A stretch of DNA of 64,000 nt from Hydractinia symbiolongicarpus (taxonomy: Eukaryota; Cnidaria; Hydrozoa; Anthoathecata; Hydractiniidae). Shown one piece after another: positions 24,770 through 48,936 of the stretch. Below the pieces are notes generated by a model that was not told the origin of the DNA, ran no database searches, and saw only the letters and a program-made list of their open reading frames with translations. The stretch spans positions 10,437,501-10,501,500 of the forward strand of contig NC_079886.1 of NCBI RefSeq assembly GCF_029227915.1, given 5' to 3'. Both the position numbers and the translations under genes were made by a program. Position 1 is the stretch's first letter; the number at the start of each line of letters is the position of its first letter.

Positions 24770-24907
24770 TTTAAATTAAAATACCCGTATACGTCTGTCC
24801 GTCTGTCACGCAAAATGGTAGCTTAGCTGCGCAAGTAGCGAGACGCACGCAGTGCGGTATAAAAAGGACGGGCGAACCTGTGAATTTTTCCACCGGCTAA
24901 CGACTAG
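24770..24907 (+). mobile_element. Helitron-like short element, copy 2
   Basis: Shares CCCGTATACGTCTGTC, TGTCACGCAAAATGGTAGC and GGTATAAAAAGGACGG with the copy at 9955-10089. It ends CTAACGACTAG, a CTAG terminus followed by T as expected for a Helitron; the upstream hairpin is degraded. The 12 bases TTTAAATTAAAA occur at both 24770-24781 and 24908-24919. Because the first resembles the TC-rich 5' start of copy 1, the second may be the start of another, truncated head-to-tail copy instead of a target duplication. Confidence 0.5.
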
Positions 24908-25113
24908 TTTAAATTAAAAAAAAATAGTACGGGTTTGTAAATATATTTTAACAACTTCTTTTACAAAAGTTGTTACTTGTACGAAAAATCTTCACTCCTA
25001 AAAACTAAAGGTGTAAAATAGAGTGTTTTCTATCTTGCTTTCGTGTTGGTACATCTCTTTCAGATCATGTCACACATCACACACATCAAAACAACTCCAC
25101 GTGGTGAGTTAAT

Positions 25114-38581
<13,468 letters not shown>

Positions 38582-41140
38582 TGTTTAGGATCTATTTGTA
38601 TATATATGTATTCTCTTTAAAAAATAAATTTAAGTAAAATGAAATACCAACATTTTAATTGGTAGTTGAAAAGATGTAGCAACTAATGGGTGCAGCCACT
38701 TTGAAATCCTGTGCAGCAATAAAAACATATTTTTTACCAACTGACTAAGGTTAGCATTCCTTTAACTACAGAATATTTGTTTGAAGCCTTGACAACTTCA
38801 TTTTACATTACTACACTGATTGTGTTTGTTTACAAAACAAGACAACACCAACATGTTAACATTTGTCCTGAGTAGAATCTGGATCTTAAATGCAAATGTT
38901 CGGCTGTTTTTCCTAAATTCGCAAATTTAAATTAGCTTTGATAGAAATCTTCCAAATATTATGATTCTTAAGACCTGCATGACTGCCTAAGGTAGAGATG
39001 GACTTAAATCGCTGTACTTTCTTCTAAAATGACAAGAAAATGATGCTTAAGGATACAATATACCCTTCTTTGTATCAAAAAATCAAATTAAACTTTATTA
39101 GCCATTTATACTAAAGAAGCAATGAACTCTTTAATAGTGAAAATATTGACTTATTTTTCAAACTGGAAAGTTCACTTTATCCAAATAATTAACTTTTCTT
39201 TCTGATCATTCTTTCACACCTTTAAATACAGCATTTGTAATTCAAATTTGTTATTTAAATGTGTTATTTTTCATTACAAAAAGAAATGACAATCCATGCT
39301 TTTCAAAAAAAAAAAACTTCTGGCAGTCAACATCACTTTTGAAAATGATTTTAGTTTGAGTTTTATGGTATACTCTGACACATCTTTAGAAAATAAAAAT
39401 TAAAAGGACAACCTGAATATTCATCGCTTCAAAAGTGTGAAAGCTTTTTTGGGGTTTTTCGTTTACCATCTATTCGTTTTCTTCTTCAAAATTTTGTAAA
39501 TAAACGTATTGTTTGAGTCCACTTCCACAATGTTAACTTGTTTTTGTCAATTTAAAACACTAAAAATGCAGTCAGTATACGTTTTGTTGGAAAACATTCC
39601 AGTCTTTTTAATCAACTACACTTACCCAAACAGCACACCACACAGACATTTTTGAAAAATGTTCAATGGACTTTTCTGTACATTACAAAATGTTAAACTT
39701 CAAAGCAATAGTTGCGTTTATTTCGTTTTAATTTGGTAAAAATATTGATAGTTCTCTCGAGGTTACTTAAAAAAGCTGTTAGTTACTTCGAATTCCTGCT
39801 GATTACTGCTGTTTCTTACTTTTAGTAAAAGCAACCATCTATTAAATTTTACACCTCTTTTACATAACTACAGAAGGTAGGGAGGGTGCTATTGTTCCAC
39901 CAAAATATGAATTATTTTCTGTAGATTTTTAAAGACAAAAATTTGAGTTAAAAAATAGCATTTTTGATTTTTATTTTTCGTAGAAAATAATTAAAAAATC
40001 CTTTTTACATACATCTGTCAGAATTCTAAAGAACATGAGAGCTGGAAAAGAAGTAGTTTGATAGGGATTAACAAAATACTTTTTAGTGATGTAAATAAAA
40101 TTTGATTTAATAACACTAAAAAAAACGTTTAAAAGTCATGCTCTAAAGATATAACAAATCCTTGAGAGCCATTTTCTGTAACAGTCAGGTACTCAACCAA
40201 AGTGACGTTTCCAAACTTACTTAATTTTTACTGATGTTGAAGGTATATGGTTTTAGGAATTTTCATGAAAATTTTGTTTGATTTTAATGATAAGTTAAGA
40301 TAATATGGCCCTTTGAATATCTGATATTTTGGAGCAATTTTAAACAAACTTCTGGGTCTATATGTTTGAAATTATATAAATTATAAAATTAGTGTTTCAT
40401 CTACCTTGGCTTTCATATGGATTCTGTTGAGTTTTATGGATTGTGTATCAATTTTGCAGAATTATTTTTACATTAACCTAAAATTTATACTTCAAAACCA
40501 CCTTTGTCCCACTTTTAACTCCAAAATTTGGTTACCTCATATTTAAGAATGAAGGGTTGAATGGCATTGGGTAAAGTGCTCACTTCACAAGCTTTCATTA
40601 GCGTCAGAACTTCCTTTGTTATTGTTAACCTATTGTTAAATGCTTGCTTTTTTTAAAAAACCAACCTAAGCATTTGATAAGTCTAAAGTTTCCTAAAACT
40701 ACTATAATTTGAGCCTCAATGTATCTTTTTTTATCTTTACTTGACCCTGAAAAGTGTTTAAAAAAACTTTTTTTTTGAGGTTTTGACTTATGGTTGATTT
40801 GCTTCTGATATGATTAAAACATTTTTTTCCTTCTTAGAAATTCAAATTGTACATTCTAAAGCAAAAGATGTTCCTGGAGTATTCTTTTCTATTGCACTGC
40901 AGAATAATAAACATGTCTAAAAAGCAGTTACTGTGTACAGAATCGCCATATTTCGTTTTAAAATGACGAGAAAACAGCCCTACAAAGCTTAAGAATCGCC
41001 ATATTTTGTTCTGAAATGATAAGAAAGCAGCCTTAAAGGGATTCCAAGGTACTTTTACAAGTTGGACCTACCTAAAAGATTTGCATAAGAAATGCTAAAT
41101 GAAATGTTCACTTTTTGTTAAAACTTCATATACTTCAACT
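38582..41140. other. EFTUD2 upstream region, no gene seen
   Basis: AT-rich DNA without a supported exon. Two 53-bp tandem copies starting AGAATCGCCATATTT lie at 40939-41035, and a related, more diverged copy is near 39000-39050. The EFTUD2 promoter must be in the first part, but no TATA box or other defined site stands out. Confidence 0.45.
40939..41035. repeat. Tandem repeat, two 53-bp units
   Basis: AGAATCGCCATATTT begins at 40939 and again at 40992, each followed by a similar stretch ending in GAAAACAGCC or GAAAGCAGCC. A third relative, at about 39005-39055, shares TAAAATGACAAGAAAA. Function unknown. Confidence 0.6.
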
Positions 41141-42567
41141 CTAGATTTTTGAATATTCCATATTTGAATGTTCCACTCCACATGTCTTCGAAATCGTTGT
41201 CGAAATTATCGTAGAAATCCATTCTGAACTTCAAGAAAAAGAAGGAAAAATAAACAACGGAAACTTGATTAAGTGGTCGGAATGTTCTCCTTCCTTGCTC
41301 CCTGATGGGGTACAAAGTGGACTTTTTATGGTCAAACCTTCACAGTAGCAATTAAACAGAATTTACAAGCAAAAAAAAGTTAAAATGTCGCAAAATGGCA
41401 AAAATTAAGCAGTATCTAAAACATATTAAAGATTTGACTAAAAAAAAAAGAATTCCTTGAAATATCCAGTATTGCATTTAGGAAGGTTTCACCACAAAAA
41501 CATTATGATTACGGTATTTGTATATACACCATTTCACAATGGCTGCTTAAACTGAATACTGGCTTGTGATTGGTTTAGCGAGTATTATGATGCGAATCTG
41601 ACCGCAAAAATTGGATGAAGAATCTTCGTATGATCAAGATAAATTATTGCGAGAACAAGGGATCGAATTTTTCTTGGCGTTTTCGATCTTTTCTTTCTAA
41701 TTTTTATGGCATCTTTTAGTGCAGAAATGAACAGGCTGGCATCGAATCCAGATAAAATAAAAATTGAATTATTTGAAAAAATATAAACAAGGTGGAAGCT
41801 TGTTTATTGAACAAATCAAAACTGCTTACCCTGCATCTCTCATGTTTTTTCCAACTTCTTGGGTTCCCCTCGCTGTTTTTTTCTGCATTGTTTTATTTGC
41901 TTTTGGAATTTTTATATTCTTATTGTAACAAATAATTTTCTCTAACCCCCCTGACGTGAGAAAAAATATCATCATATTAGAAACAAATGCTTTGAGAACT
42001 ATTACTTTTGCGTTATTTTGACGGGGGAATTCTTATGCAAAAAAATGTTGAATAAGATTTCCGTAAGATCACTTTAAATAACTAATGAATAATTAAATAT
42101 TCTCTTTTCAATTTCTTGTAAACAATGACAGGTAGAAAGAAAAAACTTCGTTAACGAATATCTTTGAATAATTTTTTTGCAAAATTTTCGGTTGCCTACC
42201 CTTCTTAAAAGGGATCTGTCTCAAAAATACATTAGATGACATCATGAAACTTTCGTTTTCGACTTTACAAGTGTTTGATCTCTATTCATGTGTCTTATTT
42301 TAATTTTTGGTCCACAGATTTGCATGCAAAAGTGACTGAAAGAAAAAGTAAAAAAATTTAGTGTTATTTATATGATCTTATAGATGTTTTACGGCATATT
42401 TTCAAAACGATTAAAGTTGAGAAAAAAATGAGACATGCGATTGTCGGTTTTCTGGAGTACGATATATGTACGATATGACAACAACAGTTGATAGTTTGGT
42501 ATATTACAAAAAATGATTCAGATTCGTCAAGGAATCTAACTTGTAATGTCGCGTCAGATTTTTTCAT
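41141..42567 (-). CDS. Possible small three-exon gene, 66 residues, unknown
   Basis: Not recognised. Three minus-strand segments join in phase at GT-AG sites: 42508-42567 (20 codons from ATG), 41830-41882 (53 bases, acceptor AATGCAG, donor GTAAGC) and 41141-41228 (ends TAG). The product would be 66 residues: MKKSDATLQVRF... then KKTARGTQEVGKNMRDAG... then SEWISTIISTTISKTC... It has no transmembrane segment or zinc-binding pattern. The reading frame is open for about 30 codons upstream of the ATG (with two TQT tripeptides), and a GTAAGT donor at about 42740 could end a first noncoding exon. The last segment is also open in another frame (MDFYDNFDNDFEDMWSG), so the frame choice rests on phase alone. 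Confidence 0.3.
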
Positions 42568-43862
42568 TTCATGATCGCACGATGCTGTCTGCGTTTGTGA
42601 ATCGGCCACTCCAACGGATGTCTGCGTAGATATACTTTTATGTAAATTATCTTTTTTTAAAAAGGGGGTAAAATATTATAAAAAAAAATTAAATTTAATC
42701 TCGTAATATTGTTCAGAGTAAAACAATCATTTTCTACTTACAATGTTTTGATTCGCCGAGAACCCAACGCTTATGTCACAACAAAAATATTATTTTAGCC
42801 TCCCTTTCATGTAGAACGGATTCGGTATAAATTTGCTTTCGACAACATGCGATATGAAAAATTTGTAAACATAAAGGAAATGTTATTCGACTTGTAAAAC
42901 TTTAGAAATATAATCACTTATATTTTCGCCAAAAAAAATAAAAGTGCAATTCAGTTCGGGCTACTTTTTTATTATTATATTTGAAAGAACAAAAGCTCTC
43001 GCAATGTTATTGTTCTGTGTAACTATTCATTTCAATTTTGTTGTTTTACTCTCTGTTTATTATTTGTGAAATTTTATTACAGCTACATTTATTGAATAAA
43101 TGATATAAAAACAGTTTTTTCAGAACTTCCACTGTTAATTATATGGCCATTAGTCTACCGTTATGTTTATGTTTGGTATCGGGTACCTTAACCATGCCAT
43201 TAAGTACTCATATGCAAATGCGCTATATTGGCACGGTAGCTGTACTGTAAAGTATCTACAGACCTTGTTAATACACAGAAGAAAGATAGAGAGAGAAGTC
43301 TAACATCCACTACCACTAATAAATGTTTAAAAAAATGTTGGTTCGGGTTCATTCTGGTTTCTCCCAGGTGAAACTTTGAGTTTTTTTAAAATGCTGGAAG
43401 TCGCCGTCAGCCTCTGTGTTTTTTTGCGGCGTTTCCCGCGAGTCGGCACCCTCATACATTTTGAGACGATCCCTACGCTATTAAAATACTCCTAATTAAG
43501 CTACTAGCTTATTTAGGAGAAATATAGATTAATTTGCAGTTGGGCCACCGTCGAAAATATGTTTAGTTAGCGTCATTTCTAATTACAAAAGTGAGTCGGT
43601 CAGTCGGTTGGATAAATTTTTTTCCTGAAAATTTACAAAATAACTATATTTTGCAGCAATATTTTGTTATTCGTTTCAAATGTACGTCAGCTGTATTTTT
43701 AGCCTCTGTTTTAAGTTCCAGTTTTGTCAAACAACGTTGTTCCCATGGCTTTTGCTGGTACTGCCGTATAAATGCGAAGCAGGAATATATAGCACTGAGT
43801 AGCGAAGCACAGTCCCCTATCAAAATAAACCACTTTGCTCAATAATGTGCAAAGGTGCAAAT
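42568..43862. other. Intergenic, no gene seen
   Basis: AT-rich, with a GC-richer patch at about 43395-43460 that resembles a repeat fragment. The frames at 43591-43845 (+) and 43711-43983 (-) overlap each other and part of a transposon end and are not credible genes. Confidence 0.4.
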
Positions 43863-44081
43863 ACGAGGGTTCCGATAAGCCGCATTTGGCGTAAAAAGTG
43901 CGGGCGTTTTCGGGCGAGTTTGGTGTTTTGAAAAAAATTAGTATTAAGTATTCGCCCGAAATAACCCGCATAGGCCCGGGCAATGCCCAAAGAATTAAAA
44001 AACAGACACTAATATATGATTCAAAAAAACTATAAAAATTAAAATAAACTTAATATGCGGTAGCGAAATTCTTAGAAGAAC

Positions 44082-44281
44082 TGTGAACATTTCAGCCATT
44101 TCAGCCACTTGGGGGTAATAAAATAAACAAATACGAAAATGGTTTTTCTTCTATATAAAATCAACAAACACGTGTTTCTTCTTTTACACTTTTAACTCTA
44201 CCATCTTTAGTCCTAATGCCGTTCTAGTTAAACGGCACCGAGAGTCTAGCAAACAAAAACAAATATGGCGGCAATCTAACA
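44082..44281 (-). repeat. 3' LTR of the copia element
   Basis: 200 bp. Matches the 5' LTR apart from the SINE and a handful of substitutions, for example ACCGAGAGTC here against ACCAAGAGTC there. Contains a TATATAAAA-type stretch at 44152-44160 on the + strand. Confidence 0.92.
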
Positions 44282-44312
44282 CCCCCACTTGACGTAAAGT
44301 TCTCATTAAAAA

Positions 44313-46535
44313 TTACTCTCCAAATAAATATTGTTTGAACAATGTCAACAAATGTTTCTTTGGCGGTTTTGTAAATATATCCGCTTTGTTTTCACTTGAA
44401 GGTATATATTCTACAGCTATCTGATTCTGTTGAAAACATTCTCTGATATAATGGTATCGGATATCGATATGTTTGGCCTTCATGTGCTTTACGGGGTTTT
44501 TTAATAACGCTAAGGCACCTTGGTTGTCATTTTTAATCACAGGCGGCTTGAGGTCAAAATTTGTTAAATCTTTGATAAGTCGTGTTAGGTAGGCGGTCTC
44601 CTGAGCTGTTAGTGAGAGGGCCATATATTCAGCTTCGCACGTTGAAAGTGCCACAGACGCTTGTTTTTTCGACCTCCAACTGATAGGTGGCCCACTCGGA
44701 TTGATGCTGATACAATAACCGGTAATACTTCTTCTGTTAGCCAAAGAAGAAGCCCAATCAGCATCACAAAATGCATAGAGACGAAATTCTTCATGGTTTA
44801 GTTTACGAAAAGTGAATGTATAACTCACAGTATTCTTTATATATCGAAATACATGTTTTAACATAATCCAGTCTGAATTTTCAGGCTTTGACAAGTGTTG
44901 AGACAGCTTAGTTACAACATAACTCAAATCTGGTCGGGAGCAAGTCATGGCATATACAATGCTTCCCACCATTTGACGATATAGTTTGGTGTCGTTATCG
45001 GTCTTCTCAGTATCACTGGTCTCATCTAATATATATGCGGCAGGGTTTTGTTCACATGGGGTATTCCTCGGTTTACAATCATTGAGACTGAATCGGATAA
45101 GGACATTTTTAAGGTAACGGGACTGGGACATGGTGACGTAGTCAATCCCCCTCTCAAAATCAATTCCAAGAAACGATGAGAGTGTTCCAAGATCTTTCAT
45201 ATTAAATCGATTCTTCAACTGGATCTTGACAGTGTTGAGCAGTTCGTCCTTACTTGATGTAATAATAATGTCATTCACCCAAACAAGTAACACAATGGTA
45301 TAACCACATTGTCTACGAACAAACACACATGGATCGGCATGAGATTGGACAAAACCAATATCACATAAAAAATCATGCAGCAATTGGTGCCAATTGCGTC
45401 CACTTTGTTTGAGCCCATAAAGAGATTTATTTAACTTCCAAACATTATTGGCTGTTTCATATCCAGGAGCTGGTTGAACATAAACTTCACATTCTATTGG
45501 AGCGTGTAAATATGCTGCTTTAACGTCCATTTGATGAATGTTCCAATCTTCTTGAACAGCTACCTGTAGTAAAGTACGGATAGATTCCATTCTAGCAGTT
45601 GGTGAAAAGGTTTCTGTGTAATCTATTCCTTCTTTTTGACTGAATCCTTTTGCTACATAACGCGCTTTGTAAATTGGGTTGCTTAAATTTCCTTTGATGG
45701 TGTACACCCATTTCCCCCCCACTGCTTGCTTATTTTTGGGTAGTGGTGTTTCGGTGAACGTATCGTTGAGCTTCAAAGAGTTGATTTCTTCTTCCATCGC
45801 GCTTATCCATTGATCTGCATCATCTTGTTGAATTGCGTCATTGTATGTGTTTGGAACATTCAGATAACAACAATCATAATCGGTGTCTGCAAAATCACTA
45901 CAGTGATAATCAGCATATCGTGGTGGAGCTTTGCGTTCCCTAGTTGGGTATCGAGCCTCCGGATTTCTCTCTGGGTTCTCATTTTGTTCTGAACTACTTT
46001 TTGTAGCCGGTTTAGTATTGGCTTCAGTTGAAAATAAGTCGTTGCTGATGGCTGTGTTCGGCTCTTCGACATGAAATTTTTCCATAAATTTCACAAGTCT
46101 ATGTCTTGATACAGTCCTGCTGTCGGAATAGTAAACTAGATAGGCTGGACTCTCTTTGTCATACCCGACAAAAATTCCTTTACGGCTTCTTGGGTCCAGT
46201 TTCTTTTGATTATGGACGTATGCATAACATATTGTACCAAAAACATGTAATCTTGAGATGTCAGGTTTTAGTCCTGTGATAAGACCATATGGTGTTTCTC
46301 TGATGCGGTCTACAAAACAACGATTTCGAATATGTGTAGCAGCCATAACAGCATATGTCCATAAATGTTTAGGTAAGCTAGCTTCAAGTAACAATGCTCT
46401 TCCCATTTCAAAAAGGGTGCGCCAGCTGCGCTCTGCAGTGCCATTTTGATGAGGAGAATGTGGAGCAGATATTTCGTGTTTGATACAGTGTTTTGTCTGG
46501 ATAGTTTTAAAGTCCTGTGATATGTATTCCCACCC
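44313..46535 (-). pseudogene. copia pol, 3' part: end of integrase, reverse transcriptase, RNase H
   Basis: A long open frame to the stop at 44313. It begins with the integrase C-terminal part (QNGTAER, RTLFEMGRALL), then the copia RT region (WVYTIKGN, KARYVAKGFSQ, QMDVKAAYLHA, SLYGLKQSGRNWH) and RNase H (FCDADWASS, TGYCIS, CEAEYMALS), ending about 20 residues after NKADIFTKP. The RT catalytic box, normally Y-V-D-D, reads W-V-N-D here (about 45265), so the second catalytic Asp is lost and the enzyme should be inactive. The frame is separated from the upstream integrase by a frameshift in a G-run at about 46530. Called a pseudogene for these reasons. Confidence 0.93.
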
Positions 46536-47407
46536 CCATCCGATCGCATTCGTTTTACATCACCAAATGGAAAAATTTCTTCGTCAAAATTAAAGGTTTT
46601 CACTTTGCCGTAGGGCGCTATGTCTGCTAAAAATTTTTCTAATGCACGGGACGCATCAGATTTCTGTTTTAAAAAATAAGTGAACATACATCCTGTGAAA
46701 TCATCATTGAAAACAAGAGCATATCTGAAGCCATTCAGTGACGCTGGTTCTATTGGTCTGGCTAGGTCGGTGTGTACAAGTTCGAAAGGAGTCGTGGCAC
46801 GGATGTCTGGCTGACGATTACGAGTGTTGGTCTGCTTTGCTAGTGTACATACCTCACAGTCAAATTTTTCTCGTTCACTGATGTGCATTCCTTAAAGTAC
46901 AGATTCTAATTTTATCACATCATCAATATTACAGTGTCCTAATATTCTGTGCCATGTTCTCAAATCTTCTATGCGTTTTTGGCTCACATTATTTTTGTAC
47001 AGATAGTATAGTCGTTGGCGTTGTTCGATTGGAAAGATTGTTCCATCTGGGGCAATAAGATTAGCATGATCATTGGAGAAGTTGACAACAGCACCTTTAC
47101 GGGTTGCGGCTTGAACAGAAAAAATATTTTGAGGGTAAGTTGGTACATACAGTGCGTTTTCAAGGTTAACTTTAACTAGTTCTCCACTTTCTGTACGTAA
47201 GTATGTGACATACAATCCTCTTTTCAATTCTATATAATGTTCAGCTGGTTTGAAGTTGTTATCAATTTCAATCATATTTTCTTCAGAATTCACTATATGG
47301 GTTGTTGCTCCACAGTCCACGAGTAGTGTCTCACTACCATTAATTTTCATACTGAAGTCATCATTAATCTTGAATGCAAAAGAATGACTCTGATTATTAT
47401 CACTCAT
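46536..47407 (-). pseudogene. copia pol, 5' part: protease and integrase N-terminal half
   Basis: Starts with ATG at 47407, overlapping the gag stop by four bases (ATGA). The protease active site reads VDCGATTHIV where the family has D-S/T-G. The integrase zinc-binding region follows (WHRILGHCN ... CEVC), interrupted by an in-frame TAA at about 46889-46891, then the core with HTDLARP and RSDGGG. Just after RSDGGG a frameshift in the run of G at about 46530 puts the rest in the frame described for the 3' part. Confidence 0.9.
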
Positions 47408-48198
47408 TGACTTGGCCTGGTCACGGTTTTGTTTCGGCAGTTACGGTTCGAGTGCGATGAGGATCTACAAACGGTACACCATTGTCGCCGACATTCACTC
47501 GCTTTATGTCCTGCAACTCCACAACTGTAACAAATGAGTTGTTTAGATAAATATTCATTTCGTGCTTTCATAATAGCTTCATTTTTATTAGCTTCTGGTT
47601 TTGTAGATCGGGCAGTTTCAGTTTCATCAAAATTTCTCAGAGCTTGCTTGAATTTGTGAAATGTGTCTACAGTTTCGGATTGTGTTATAATAGCAACAAA
47701 AGCTTTGTACTGATCAGGGAGTCCCTTGAGTACCATTGCAATTTACAAAGCATCACTGACATTCTCACCAGCTGTTTTCAATGTGGCTGCAGCTTTTTCT
47801 GCCCTCATCATATAATCAGTTACTGATTCATTGTCACTTTTCAACAATGTTGTAAGTTGGTTGTATAGGGTAATTATTCTCGGTTTGCTACTTCCTGAAT
47901 AAAATTCTCTTAGTATTTTGAACGCCTTTCTTCCATCATCTTTTGCTTCACGAATGACCATTGACAAAGAACGTTCATCTAAAAATTGTATAAGTTCAGC
48001 AAATGCAAGTTCATTTTTATCTGGATCAATTTCGATACTACTAGTTCCAACTAAAGTGTCTTTAAGTTCCTTGACTCTCATGTAACCTAAAATCTTTGTT
48101 TCCCATATCTCAAATTTTCGTTCATCCCCATCAAATATCAAGTTCTGCCACTGGTTTCTTGGTGGACTGGGCCCATAACCTGTGAACATTTTAGCCAT
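47404..48198 (-). pseudogene. copia gag, broken by one stop codon
   Basis: The first ATG is at 48196-48198, inside the 5' LTR, so the first six codons belong to the LTR. The frame then runs through the primer-binding site (read as GYGPS) and the UBN2/gag-like region (WETKILGYMRVKELKD, YNQLTTLLKSDNESV). An in-frame TAA at 47743-47745 follows SDAL; the same frame resumes with MVLKGLPDQYKAFV and a CCHC knuckle (CYSCGVAGHKASEC), ending in NKTVTRPSQ at 47404. The GTG further upstream at 48207 is not needed as a start. Confidence 0.9.
48167..48180 (-). promoter_or_regulatory. Primer-binding site, initiator tRNA-Met anticodon arm
   Basis: Element-strand GGTTATGGGCCCAG starts at the first base after the LTR. 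It is the complement of CUGGGCCCAUAACC, the conserved anticodon arm of eukaryotic initiator tRNA-Met (anticodon CAU). Drosophila copia uses the same internal tRNA region through a half-tRNA primer. Here the site also codes for gag residues GYGPS. Confidence 0.85.
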
Positions 48199-48678
48199 TT
48201 CAGCCACTTGGGGGTAATAAAATAAACAAATACGAAAATGGTTTTTCTTCTTTATTACTATTATTTACCCAGGATAGCCTCTTCAGTTCCTATTGGTACT
48301 GCTATCAACGAGGGTCCTGCGAAGGGAGTCCTAGCGCATTTAAAGCTCCAATTTGAGCTACGAAAGTCGTGGAAGCACAGCAATCGCTCAACTAGACAAC
48401 CGCCTAAGATATCAATCCTATTCTCATGCTGAGCGCTAAGCAGAAAGGATAGATTCACACTTTTATAGTCTCTGGCATGACTCGGCCGGGGTTTGAACCC
48501 AAGACCTCCCGCACTGAAAGCGAACGCTCTACCACAAGGCTATCAGTCTATATAAAATCAACAAACACGTGTTTCTTCTTTTACACTTTTAACTCTACCA
48601 TCTTTAGTCCTAATGCCGTTCTAGTTAAACGGCACCAAGAGTCTAGCAAACAAAAACAAATATGGCGGCAATCTAACA
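48181..48678 (-). repeat. 5' LTR of the copia element, interrupted by a SINE
   Basis: 498 bp, of which 298 (48252-48549) are the SINE plus a 3-bp duplication; the remaining 200 bp match the 3' LTR. The inner end, ATGTTCACA on the element strand, contains the gag start. Confidence 0.92.
48252..48546 (-). mobile_element. tRNA-derived SINE inserted in the LTR
   Basis: On the minus strand the element starts with a tRNA-like head. Box A is TGGTAGAGCG and box B GGTTCAAACCC, spaced as in a tRNA gene (about 48533 and about 48495). About 200 bp of unrelated body follow, then a tail ending in GGCTATCCTGGGTAAATAATAGTAATAA. The head resembles a tRNA gene closely enough that a scanner might call a tRNA, but the body and simple-repeat tail mark it as a SINE. 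The flanking duplication is only TCT (3 bp). Confidence 0.8.
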
Positions 48679-48936
48679 AGAACTGTTTTTGATGGTTTTT
48701 AAAAAAGTTTACTGTATAAATAACTTTTATATAAACTTTATTAACTCCTTTCTCTTAAAGCGCCTTTTTCCCAACCATCGTCCACATGGTTTGTAACAAG
48801 GAATTGGATTTCGGGAATGTTCCAGGTGAGTTCGGGAAAGTGCGGGGGACAACCGCCAATTTTATTTGAAAAGTCGCCCGAACTCGCCCATATATATGCA
48901 GGCGTTTGCAGCTTATCGGCACCCTCTTGTGCAAAT

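Larger units (their letters stand above)
44082..48678 (-). mobile_element. Ty1/copia LTR retrotransposon, full length but decayed
   Basis: A 4597-bp element in minus orientation, flanked by the 5-bp duplication AGAAC (44077-44081 and 48679-48683). LTRs are 44082-44281 (3') and 48181-48678 (5', about 200 bp without its inserted SINE). They start TGTTAGATTG and end ATGTTCACA on the element strand. The gene order gag, protease, integrase, RT, RNase H is that of copia. A purine run AAGTGGGGG directly precedes the 3' LTR (polypurine tract). Directly after the 5' LTR is GGTTATGGGCCCAG, complementary to the anticodon arm of initiator tRNA-Met, the priming mode known from Drosophila copia. The LTRs differ by few bases, so insertion is fairly recent, yet several inactivating changes are present (see the coding parts). 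Confidence 0.95.
43863..48928. mobile_element. hAT-like DNA transposon carrying a nested copia element
   Basis: The left end reads ACGAGGGTTCCGATAAGC; the right end is its near reverse complement, GCTTATCGGCACCCTCTT. The 8-bp direct repeat GTGCAAAT abuts both ends (43855-43862 and 48929-48936). It fits the nTnnnnAn preference known for hAT insertions. Without the copia insertion (44082-48678) and its duplication the element is about 470 bp, with further inverted words (GGGCGAGTT, GCGGGCG), so it is a non-autonomous hAT-type MITE. No transposase frame is present. Confidence 0.72.

Noticed and set aside
24770-24919. 12-bp flanking repeat as a target-site duplication
   Set aside because: The left copy resembles the family's own 5' start, so the right copy is more simply a second, truncated head-to-tail element.
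41118-41315. Frame containing MDFYDNFDNDFEDMWSG as a separate gene
   Set aside because: Overlaps the third exon of the proposed small gene in a frame that does not join upstream exons in phase; kept only as an alternative.
46258-46449. + strand frames across the copia element
   Set aside because: Antisense shadows of the pol frame.
48207-48207. GTG at 48205-48207 as the gag start
   Set aside because: An ATG follows three codons later in the same frame and is a normal eukaryotic start.
48470-48540. A tRNA gene on the minus strand
   Set aside because: Box A and box B are good, but the sequence continues into a SINE body and tail and interrupts an LTR, so it is a SINE head.
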